From Candidatus Zixiibacteriota bacterium (GTDB lineage: Bacteria; Zixibacteria; MSB-5A5; GN15; FEB-12), in the NCBI GenBank assembly GCA_018816665.1, contig JAHIVM010000273.1, positions 1 to 5,735 on the forward strand: 5,735 bases of DNA. The letters are read 5' to 3'. The position numbers and the translations under genes were made by a program. Under the pieces are notes generated by a model that did no database searches, had not been told where the DNA came from, and was given only the letters and a program-made list of their open reading frames with translations. Positions 1 through 4,925 of the stretch are shown here, piece by piece. Within the stretch, counting starts at the first letter, position 1. Every line of letters starts with the position of its first letter.

Positions 1-404
1 CCGAAGGTGATCTCGTTGAGCGATATTTTGGCCTTCCCGGGGACCATCAGGCGACAATCGCAACTCATGGCCAGCATAGTGCCGCCGGCAATGCAGTGGC
101 CGTTTATAGCCGCCACAATCGGCTTGGGATACAGGTAGAGGTCCCGATACAGCTTCGTGAACAGGCGAAGAAAACGCGCGAAATCATCTTTGCTGTAGCT
201 GTAGAGATCGGGGACATCAAGACCGAATGAAAAAAAGCTGCCCTCGCCGGTCAGAATGATTGCACGAGTCCGGGTGTCAGTCTTCAGATCCTCAAAACAC
301 CGGGCGATCTCGATCACGTACGATTCGTTCAGCGGATGGACTTTCCCCCGCCTGAGGGTTACCGTGGTAATGCCCTCATTGGCGGCAATTGAAAGATCAC
401 TCAC
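1..404 (-). CDS. Enoyl-CoA hydratase/isomerase family protein (crotonase fold), 3' part beyond window
   Basis: This is the N-terminal half (134 codons) of a crotonase-superfamily protein, which acts on acyl-CoA thioesters in the cytoplasm; the reading frame runs off the left edge. The GTG at 402-404 is chosen as start because a strong Shine-Dalgarno (GGGAGGAG, 411-418) lies 6 nt upstream. Visible family landmarks are the first oxyanion-hole segment FFSFGLDV (57-64), the segment AAINGHCIAGG (98-108) supplying the second oxyanion-hole glycine, then CDCRL (115-119) and ISLNEITFG at the edge, where Glu131 aligns with the first catalytic glutamate of enoyl-CoA hydratase. The LNE context resembles delta3-delta2-enoyl-CoA isomerases as much as hydratases. 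The position of the second hydratase glutamate is outside the window, so hydratase and isomerase cannot be told apart. It is the fifth visible gene of the run that begins with the threonine aldolase, 28 bp after the acetyltransferase. Superfamily call is firm; substrate unknown. Confidence 0.9.
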   Translation of the reverse strand, partial: MSDLSIAANEGITTVTLRRGKVHPLNESYVIEIARCFEDLKTDTRTRAIILTGEGSFFSFGLDVPDLYSYSKDDFARFLRLFTKLYRDLYLYPKPIVAAINGHCIAGGTMLAMSCDCRLMVPGKAKISLNEITF

Positions 405-410
405 TGTGCT

Positions 411-418
411 CTCCTCCC
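411..418 (-). promoter_or_regulatory. Ribosome binding site of the crotonase gene
   Basis: The minus strand reads GGGAGGAG, a near-perfect complement to the 16S rRNA 3' end, 6 nt before a GTG codon. It fixes GTG at 404 as the start, since there is no ATG in a fitting position. It lies in the 28-bp gap after the acetyltransferase stop codon. Confidence 0.8.
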
Positions 419-432
419 GTCCTGTGATTGCG

Positions 433-939
433 CTAAGGAATCTCTTTGTCCAGGAACTTCTGCATCCACACCATGTCGAACTCCCGGCCGTGCTTGAAAC
501 CAACACATTCGAACCGTCCGCACTCCCTGAAACCATGTTTTTTGTGGAAGCGGATACTCTGTTCGTTCAACGACGAGATACTGGCCAACAGGGTGGTCAT
601 GCCGCTCTCCCGGGCCGCCCGGACGAACTCCTGGAGCATCTGGCTCCCCACGCCCTTGCCGGTACATTCCGGCATGATGAAGTAGGTGAGTTCTCCCGCC
701 TGCCTGAAAGTAGGAGCAGGATGGAAATTGCGCAGTAGTCCAAAGCCGACAACATCGCCGGCTTCGTTTTCGGCCACCAGAAACGGATATCCTCCGGCCA
801 GCCCGCGCATGCGATCAAAAAACTCGTCGGCTACCGGATACTCGGGATAAGCGGCAAAACTATGCTGGACGAAATAGTTGAAAACGGCCATCACCGCCGC
901 CTTGTCTGTTTTCCGTACCGGTCTCAGGATAATGCTCAT
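433..939 (-). CDS. GNAT-family N-acetyltransferase (phosphinothricin/methionine-sulfoximine acetyltransferase-like)
   Basis: A 168-aa protein of typical single-domain GNAT length, predicted to transfer acetyl from acetyl-CoA to an amine in the cytoplasm. The N-terminal beta strand IILRPV (3-8) is followed by NYFVQHSFAAYPE (21-33), a segment usual in the PAT/YncA branch. The acetyl-CoA pyrophosphate loop (motif A) is TGKGVGSQML (93-102). Glu83 in ELTYFI sits where PAT-type enzymes carry the catalytic glutamate. ASISSLNEQSIRFHKKHGF (119-137) is motif B, and VGFKHGREFDMVWMQ (146-160) is the closing strand typical of this branch. The ATG at 937-939 has a GGGGAG Shine-Dalgarno about 8 nt upstream and lies 23 bp after the MBL-fold gene. 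Relatives acetylate phosphinothricin, methionine sulfoximine or methionine sulfone, but many have unknown amine substrates, so resistance should not be assumed. Confidence 0.9.
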   Translation of the reverse strand: MSIILRPVRKTDKAAVMAVFNYFVQHSFAAYPEYPVADEFFDRMRGLAGGYPFLVAENEAGDVVGFGLLRNFHPAPTFRQAGELTYFIMPECTGKGVGSQMLQEFVRAARESGMTTLLASISSLNEQSIRFHKKHGFRECGRFECVGFKHGREFDMVWMQKFLDKEIP

Positions 940-962
940 CGGTCAGACTCCCCGTGATCATC

Positions 963-1727
963 CTATAGCGGCAGCACCAGCCCGTCGTACGCCACCCGCA
1001 CATTCGGTACCCCGGCCCTGTCAATCAAAGACTGCAGAGGCTCGATATCCTGATCGCTGACATGCGTCACCACCCACTGGCGCACTGAGGCATCGCGCGT
1101 GAAGCTCAGCAGTTCGGGAAACTCAATATGGGTCCCCTCAATCAGGACCAGATCGAGATTCTGCAGATGCGGGCGGGCGTCTGCAAAGCCGTCAATGTCG
1201 GCCGTGTAAAACACGGTGCTGTCCCCTATCTCCATACGAAAACTGTGACACTGAAAATCGTGCGGCAATTCCAGGCGTCTAAAATCCTCTACGATGGAAC
1301 TCAGATGATTGTTCGCCACCGCCCGCAGTCGAAAGCCGTTTTCGAACTCAAAGCCATCCCGATACCCGTGCAGCACCGGGTCGGATTTGAGACGTTCGGG
1401 GACGAGATACACACCGGTCAGGTAGGCGCGATATATCTCGACAAAGCTCTCCGGCAGGTAGATGTCGAGCCGTCGGTAGCTGTTGACGCCGTGCAGAAGC
1501 TGGATCAGGAGGGCAAGGTCGCCCACATGATCGGAATGGGTGTGGGAAATGAACACGCGGTCCAGACGGTGCGGATCGAAACCCAGTTTCAGAAACGAGG
1601 CAACTACCCCGCCCCCGCAGTCAATCAGGCTCAGGCTGTTGTTCACCGTCAACAGGTAGCCGGAACAAGCCCTGGTGGCCGACGGCAGTCCTGATGCTGA
1701 CCCCAGGACAGTTAGTGAATTTGACAT
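963..1727 (-). CDS. Metallo-beta-lactamase-fold hydrolase, short RNase Z-like (COG1234-type)
   Basis: A 254-aa metal-dependent hydrolase. The opening LTVLGSASGLPS and SGYLL..LIDCGGGV is typical of the RNase Z/ElaC-like branch. The zinc-binding motif HTHSDH is at 62-67 (His62, His64, Asp66, His67). Further likely ligands are His142 (ANNHLSS), Asp178 (FYTADI) and His223 (VTHVSD), so the full metal-ligand set seems present. I see no extended arm like the tRNA-binding exosite of classical RNase Z, and the protein is about 50 residues shorter than ElaC, so tRNA 3' processing is not established. Alternatives are an arylsulfatase-like or general phosphodiesterase member. The ATG at 1725-1727 is chosen because a GGGAGAAG Shine-Dalgarno precedes it. 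An in-frame GTG at 1748 would add MVWEKQT, lacks such a site and extends before the conserved first strand. It starts 54 bp after the lipoprotein gene. Confidence 0.88.
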   Translation of the reverse strand: MSNSLTVLGSASGLPSATRACSGYLLTVNNSLSLIDCGGGVVASFLKLGFDPHRLDRVFISHTHSDHVGDLALLIQLLHGVNSYRRLDIYLPESFVEIYRAYLTGVYLVPERLKSDPVLHGYRDGFEFENGFRLRAVANNHLSSIVEDFRRLELPHDFQCHSFRMEIGDSTVFYTADIDGFADARPHLQNLDLVLIEGTHIEFPELLSFTRDASVRQWVVTHVSDQDIEPLQSLIDRAGVPNVRVAYDGLVLPL

Positions 1728-1733
1728 GGTTTG

Positions 1734-1741
1734 CTTCTCCC
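1734..1741 (-). promoter_or_regulatory. Ribosome binding site deciding the MBL-fold hydrolase start
   Basis: The minus strand reads GGGAGAAG with its GGAG core 9 nt before the ATG at 1727. This favours that ATG over the in-frame GTG seven codons upstream, for which the site would lie inside the coding sequence. Confidence 0.65.
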
Positions 1742-1781
1742 ACACCACCCTGACAGGGCGACCACGGAAACGATCGGGACC

Positions 1782-2696
1782 CTACTTTGGGTAGACCTCG
1801 TACCGATACTGCCGGCCGGCCGGTCGTGACGGATCCTTGACAAGACAGATCAGAGAGTCACCCACGGCGTGAAACGTCGATACAAACCTCGGCGGCGACA
1901 CCTGCGTTTTCTGTACCACAGTGTCGGTGGCCGGGTCGTATTGCCACACGTTGGTGGCCTCGAACTCCGGCATGGAGGACTGAAAACATACTGGCAGTCC
2001 AATGCCGCTTCCGGCAATGACGCCAAAACAGCTCTGCCCGGCAAAAAGCGTATCAATCCGGCGACGGTGGACATCGAATTGCTCCATGCGAACATCCCAG
2101 ACCGTTGCGTTGTGCACCGGTACGGTGACGTTGACCAGATACACGTACGCGGAACCGTCATCACAAAATGCACCAAATACAGAAGCCGGCAGAACGGTAA
2201 TCGGTTCGATTGTGCCGTCGCCATGAATACGTCGCAGGGACTGTCCCGATGGTTGCCGGATCACCAGCAACGACTCGGCCGCATGGTAGCCGACCCTGCC
2301 CCCGCCTTCGAGTGTAGCCAGAACCATCGGCCCGGCATTGATCGCCGGATCATACAGGCTCAATTGCACGGAATCGCCGACCGGCCGCACAAACGAAACC
2401 CGGTTGTCGCCGCAGAACCCGGCATCGGCAGCATCATCCGGCAACTCATACACAACTTGACAGGCAAGCTGCCGCACATCCCGTACTAACACCACCTGGG
2501 TGACATCCTGATGTCCGTGATCGGTCTCGCGGACACCGGTGAGCAGGCCGTATTCGCCGCTTGGCGAAAGAGCCGCCAGCCCGGCCGGCAGGTACCCGTC
2601 GGCATACCGGTTGTCGGGTTCGCTCCCGCATCCCGCCACAAGCAGACCAAAACCGGCGGCGACAATAAAGCAGGTTATGAGCCCGATCAATTTCAT
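1782..2696 (-). CDS. Putative lipoprotein of unknown function, beta-propeller-like
   Basis: I do not recognise the family. The 304-aa product starts with a signal peptide (MKLIG, then a hydrophobic stretch to residue 20) ending in the lipobox LVAGC, so Cys23 should be lipidated by Lgt and cleaved by LspA. Gly, not Asp, follows Cys23, which by the E. coli rule would favour the outer membrane. The mature part has recurring short beta-rich units such as LSPSGEYGLLTG (43-54), VSFVRPVGDSVQLSLYD (100-116), DGSAYVYLVNV (180-190) and VWQYDPATDTVVQ (250-262). These look like degenerate beta-propeller blades, an inference from texture only. Six cysteines (79, 95, 178, 223, 237, 284) remain in the mature chain and could pair in the periplasm. 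The ATG at 2694-2696 is 4 nt after the aldolase stop codon with no clear Shine-Dalgarno, suggesting translational coupling. A longer in-frame start at 2798 would bury the signal peptide and is rejected. Confidence 0.75.
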   Translation of the reverse strand: MKLIGLITCFIVAAGFGLLVAGCGSEPDNRYADGYLPAGLAALSPSGEYGLLTGVRETDHGHQDVTQVVLVRDVRQLACQVVYELPDDAADAGFCGDNRVSFVRPVGDSVQLSLYDPAINAGPMVLATLEGGGRVGYHAAESLLVIRQPSGQSLRRIHGDGTIEPITVLPASVFGAFCDDGSAYVYLVNVTVPVHNATVWDVRMEQFDVHRRRIDTLFAGQSCFGVIAGSGIGLPVCFQSSMPEFEATNVWQYDPATDTVVQKTQVSPPRFVSTFHAVGDSLICLVKDPSRPAGRQYRYEVYPK

Positions 2697-2700
2697 GATA

Positions 2701-3732
2701 CTAGTGCTGAAGAATCGCAGAGATTCGTTCAACAGCCTCTTCACACTCAGCCAACGTAACATCCATATGGGTAACAAAGCGTATAGTCCGGGGACCAAAC
2801 TGCACCCCCAGCACGCCGACTGTCTTCATGCGTTCGAGCAGCGCTTCCGCGGGCTCACCAGTGGTGATTTCCAGCAACACGATATTTGTCTCCACGCGGG
2901 AGAGATCCACATCAAAGGCTTCCAGTTCGTTGAGTTTCTCAGCCAGCACACGGGCCTTCTCATGATCCTCAACGAGCCGTCCGATGTTGTTCTTTACGGC
3001 GTAAAGACCGGCGGCGGCGATAAGGCCGACCTGGCGCATGCCTCCACCGAAGATCTTCCGGTTGCGGCGGCACTTCACGATAAACTCAGCCGAGCCGAGA
3101 ATCATCGATCCGATCGGCGCCCCCAGACCTTTGGAGAGACACACCGACACCGAATGAAACGGACGAGTCAGTTCCGGCAGCGGAGTTCCCGTAGCGGCGT
3201 GTACATTCCAGATCCGGGCACCATCGAGATGAAACACCAGGTCGAATTCATCACAGACGTCGCGGACTTTGACGATTTCGTCCTGCGGCAGAATAGTCCC
3301 GCCCCGGTGATTGTGCGTATTCTCCAGGGCGACCATTTTCGTTTCCGGACAGTGGATGTTTTTGGGTCGGATCAGTGAGCGGACGGTGTCGGCGGTGATC
3401 ATGCCCCGATCGGTGCTGATCAGGTTCACCAGCAGACCGGAGTGGATGACCGGGGCGGCCGCCTCATAGTTGACAATATGGCACTCCCGATCGCAGAGAA
3501 GTTCCCAGCCGCGATGAGAATGCGAGCGAAGAGCCACCTGGTTGCCCATGGTGCCCGAGGGTACAAACAACGAGGCCTCTTTCTCAAAGAGATCGGCCAC
3601 GTAGCGTTCCAGTTCCTGGACGGTGGGATCATCACCCAGGACATCGTCGCCCACCTCGGCACTGGCAATAACCTGCCGCATTTCGGGGGACGGTTTGGTA
3701 ACGGTGTCGGATCGAATGTCGATAGTTTTCAT
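2701..3732 (-). CDS. ltaE: Low-specificity L-threonine aldolase (PLP-dependent)
   Basis: A 343-aa fold-type I PLP enzyme that cleaves L-threonine or L-allo-threonine to glycine and acetaldehyde, a reversible cytoplasmic retro-aldol reaction. The family's opening IDIRSDTVTKPS is at 4-15, then VGDDVLGDDPTVQELE (27-42), and FVPSGTMGNQVAL (56-68), which helps bind the PLP phosphate. His85 in CHIVNYE matches the histidine stacking on the PLP ring. HLDGAR (168-173) gives Asp170, which contacts the pyridine nitrogen, and Arg173. SVCLSKGLGAPIGSM (196-210) carries the Schiff-base lysine, Lys201. Length and motifs are complete. The ATG at 3730-3732 is preferred to the in-frame TTG at 3741, which overlaps the predicted -10 box and would precede the conserved start of the family. 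No Shine-Dalgarno is seen at normal spacing. It is the first gene of the five-gene run, directly behind the cold-shock gene's terminator. Confidence 0.95.
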   Translation of the reverse strand: MKTIDIRSDTVTKPSPEMRQVIASAEVGDDVLGDDPTVQELERYVADLFEKEASLFVPSGTMGNQVALRSHSHRGWELLCDRECHIVNYEAAAPVIHSGLLVNLISTDRGMITADTVRSLIRPKNIHCPETKMVALENTHNHRGGTILPQDEIVKVRDVCDEFDLVFHLDGARIWNVHAATGTPLPELTRPFHSVSVCLSKGLGAPIGSMILGSAEFIVKCRRNRKIFGGGMRQVGLIAAAGLYAVKNNIGRLVEDHEKARVLAEKLNELEAFDVDLSRVETNIVLLEITTGEPAEALLERMKTVGVLGVQFGPRTIRFVTHMDVTLAECEEAVERISAILQH

Positions 3733-3739
3733 GAGGCGC

Positions 3740-3768
3740 AATATAAGAAAGGACTCCGGCTATCTAAA
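3740..3768 (-). promoter_or_regulatory. Predicted sigma-70-type promoter of the threonine aldolase run
   Basis: The minus strand has a -35 box TTTAGA (3763-3768, 4 of 6 to consensus), a 17-bp spacer and a -10 box TATATT (3740-3745, 5 of 6). It sits between the upstream terminator (ending at 3804) and the aldolase ATG (3732), where a promoter is expected. The usual distance from the -10 box puts the transcription start at about 3733, one base before the ATG, so the transcript would be leaderless or nearly so. This fits the missing Shine-Dalgarno. Confidence 0.55.
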
Positions 3769-3803
3769 GCAGAATGTCCTGAGATCGCCCGGGAGAAAGG
3801 GAC

Positions 3804-3835
3804 AAAAAAAAGACCCTCCGCATCCGTGGAGGGTC
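3804..3835 (-). terminator. Intrinsic terminator of the cold-shock gene
   Basis: On the minus strand an 8-bp GC-rich stem, GACCCTCC pairing with GGAGGGTC (3828-3835 with 3812-3819), can extend by a C-G and a G-U pair to a four-base loop. It is followed at once by eight T residues (3811-3804). The stem begins 24 nt after the cold-shock stop codon. The other strand lacks a T run after the hairpin, so it acts in one direction. It separates this gene from the aldolase run. Confidence 0.93.
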
Positions 3836-3859
3836 CTCGTGCTTTGGTAATGGTACATT

Positions 3860-4066
3860 CTACTGGGCTAAAGTCACGTTGCTTGCACTGGGGCCTTCGT
3901 TACCATCAACCAGCTCGAATAGGACTTCCTGTCCTTCTCTGAGAGTTTTGTACCCGTCCATGTTAATGGCGGTGTAGTGGACATACACATTCTCTTCCGA
4001 TTCGTCACCGGCGATGATACCCCATCCCTTGTGCTCATTGAAATACTTGACTTTGCCTTTGGACAT
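3860..4066 (-). CDS. Cold-shock-domain protein (CspA family)
   Basis: A 68-aa single cold-shock domain, the usual length for the family. These five-stranded beta barrels bind single-stranded RNA and DNA and act as RNA chaperones or antiterminators. GKVKYFNEHKGWGII (4-18) covers the first strands and RNP1; VYVHYTAI (27-34) is RNP2; DGYKTLREGQEVLFELVDG (37-55) and GPSASNV (58-64) complete the fold. Several binding positions differ from the canonical set: Tyr8 replaces Trp in VKWFN, and RNP1 reads KGWGII rather than KGFGFI, giving Trp15 and Ile17, while His30 and Tyr31 in RNP2 keep the binding character. The ATG at 4064-4066 is chosen for its strong ribosome binding site; upstream in-frame codons lie before the domain and overlap the promoter. 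It is monocistronic, with its own promoter and terminator. Whether it is cold-induced cannot be read from the sequence. Confidence 0.95.
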   Translation of the reverse strand: MSKGKVKYFNEHKGWGIIAGDESEENVYVHYTAINMDGYKTLREGQEVLFELVDGNEGPSASNVTLAQ

Positions 4067-4072
4067 TAACGT

Positions 4073-4080
4073 ACCTCCCA
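4073..4080 (-). promoter_or_regulatory. Ribosome binding site of the cold-shock gene
   Basis: The minus strand reads TGGGAGGT, ending 6 nt before the ATG at 4066. It is one of the strongest Shine-Dalgarno sequences in the window and fixes the start of the 68-aa product. Confidence 0.85.
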
Positions 4081-4127
4081 TAGGTTGTGAGGTTCCCCGC
4101 TCTGGGACTATGCTTTCCCTATTAGTT

Positions 4128-4156
4128 ATTATACGAATGAGCCCCAGGTTTTCATA
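4128..4156 (-). promoter_or_regulatory. Predicted promoter of the cold-shock gene
   Basis: The minus strand has a perfect -10 hexamer TATAAT (4128-4133). At a 17-bp spacer the -35 position reads TATGAA (4151-4156), a poor match, so strength would rest on the -10 box or on an activator. The start is expected near 4121, giving a leader of about 55 nt, well short of the roughly 160-nt leader of E. coli cspA. A 20-bp inverted repeat overlies the -35 region. Confidence 0.6.
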
Positions 4157-4165
4157 CAAAAACCT
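4146..4165. repeat. 7-bp inverted repeat over the cold-shock -35 region
   Basis: AGGTTTT (4146-4152) and AAAACCT (4159-4165) form a perfect 7-bp inverted repeat around a 6-base centre. The repeat covers the -35 position and part of the spacer of the predicted cold-shock promoter, a location and size that would suit a dimeric regulator. It is not followed by a T run, so a terminator is unlikely. An operator role is inference. Confidence 0.45.
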
Positions 4166-4206
4166 TACTGCCAGAACACACCTTTGTTAGGATGTGACAC
4201 TGCCAA

Positions 4207-4233
4207 TGTGGCGGCACTATCTCAAGCGCCACA
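4207..4233. repeat. 7-bp inverted repeat in the intergenic region
   Basis: TGTGGCG (4207-4213) and CGCCACA (4227-4233) are perfect inverted arms around 13 bases. The repeat lies 62 bp after the kinase-family gene's stop codon and upstream of the cold-shock promoter. No T run follows on either strand, so it is not an obvious intrinsic terminator; it may stabilise the 3' end of the upstream transcript or be chance. Apart from the promoter and the other inverted repeat, I see nothing else in 4067-4294. Confidence 0.35.
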
Positions 4234-4294
4234 CGCGATATGCCGTGCAATTTCTTAAACGGTAATGTGATAGGTGCTCCTGGGAGGGCTCGGA

Positions 4295-4918
4295 TCAGGC
4301 TCCGACAATTTTTGTCAGCAGGGACATAAACAAACCGGAAAGAATCGGGACCGACACATTATCATCGATCTTGGTCGAGAGGGCTTCAACAACAGTCGCC
4401 ACAAACGCGCCGGCGACGCCAACCGCGAGTGACAGCTGGGGAGTGAGGCAAGCCACAATCAGGGTCCCGAGCAGACAGCCCAACGACCCCTCGATCGACT
4501 TCCGACCAAACTTGTGCCGCCCGAATTTCCGCCCGATCAGCGCCGCAAAGGTATCCCCCACAATGATGAAAGCGAGGGCAGCGATGGCTATGGGCTTGTC
4601 AAACATGGCCACGGTCGCCACCACCGAGAGCAGGATGTACGTGGCGCCGGTGAAGTCGCCATCAACCTCGTGCTTGCGCACCATGGGTTGAATGGCGTGG
4701 CGGGCTATCTTGCGCCAGAACCACCAGTTGCGCAGCCGCGCGACATCGATCAGAATCATCAGCAAGGCCGCCGTTCCCATAATCCATACCATCTGCAAAC
4801 GACTGAGTGCCAGCAGATAGTATCCCCCGGGAATGATCAGGGCACCCATATGGGTGCCCTTTCTCAATAGCTCCTGTCCGAACGAAATCTGTTCGGAGTC
4901 GGCGGGTCGAGCCACCAT
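4295..4918 (-). CDS. Membrane protein of the dolichol/phytol/diacylglycerol kinase family
   Basis: A 207-aa polytopic inner-membrane protein with about six or seven hydrophobic segments (roughly 22-38, 41-60, 91-106, 109-128, 144-160, 162-181, 187-205). Family landmarks are the N-terminal ELLRKGTHM (16-24), matching the conserved E..RK..H of SEC59/VTE5/DGK1-type lipid kinases. The cytosolic loop GDTFAALIGRKFGRHKFG (121-138) runs into KSIEGSLG (140-147), the CTP-binding signature, followed by EALSTKIDDNVSVPI (178-192). Characterised eukaryotic members phosphorylate dolichol, phytol or diacylglycerol using CTP; the motif also recalls phosphatidate cytidylyltransferase, a related fold. In this bacterium the acceptor could be a polyprenol, diacylglycerol or another lipid alcohol, and the sequence does not decide. 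The ATG at 4916-4918 follows the foldase stop codon by 7 bp; a longer frame to 4969 would overlap that gene. The nearest Shine-Dalgarno is weak (AGG), so coupling to the upstream gene is likely. Confidence 0.85.
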   Translation of the reverse strand: MVARPADSEQISFGQELLRKGTHMGALIIPGGYYLLALSRLQMVWIMGTAALLMILIDVARLRNWWFWRKIARHAIQPMVRKHEVDGDFTGATYILLSVVATVAMFDKPIAIAALAFIIVGDTFAALIGRKFGRHKFGRKSIEGSLGCLLGTLIVACLTPQLSLAVGVAGAFVATVVEALSTKIDDNVSVPILSGLFMSLLTKIVGA

Positions 4919-4925
4919 CGCCTGG

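Noticed and set aside
256..738. Long plus-strand open frame of 160 codons over the crotonase and acetyltransferase genes
   Set aside because: It lies opposite two genes with clear protein families, and its translation has no recognisable domain. The same holds for the plus-strand frames at 1128-1694, 1869-2489, 2539-3378, 3442-3942 and 4514-4870.
1748..1758. Odd palindrome CCCTG-A-CAGGG between the lipoprotein and the MBL-fold gene
   Set aside because: The arms are only 5 bp with a one-base centre, there is no T run, and no promoter is visible next to it; chance is likely.
2697..2798. Extended N-terminus of the lipoprotein from an upstream in-frame start at 2798
   Set aside because: It would lie inside the aldolase gene and place 34 residues before a textbook lipoprotein signal peptide.
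4129..4155. Minus-strand mini-ORF of eight codons (MKTWGSFV) upstream of the cold-shock gene, possible leader peptide
   Set aside because: It overlaps the predicted -35 and -10 boxes, so it would not be on the transcript from that promoter, and it has no Shine-Dalgarno.
3863..4159. 99-codon version of the cold-shock protein starting at 4159
   Set aside because: The extra 31 residues match nothing in the family and overlap the promoter; the ATG at 4066 has a strong Shine-Dalgarno.
4067..4294. Possible small RNA or riboswitch in the largest intergenic region
   Set aside because: Only two short inverted repeats are seen, with no terminator for a separate RNA and no aptamer pattern I recognise.
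4281..4303. Possible terminator hairpin (TCGGA/TCCGA) across the stop codon of the kinase-family gene
   Set aside because: The stem is 5 bp, partly inside the coding sequence, and no T run follows.
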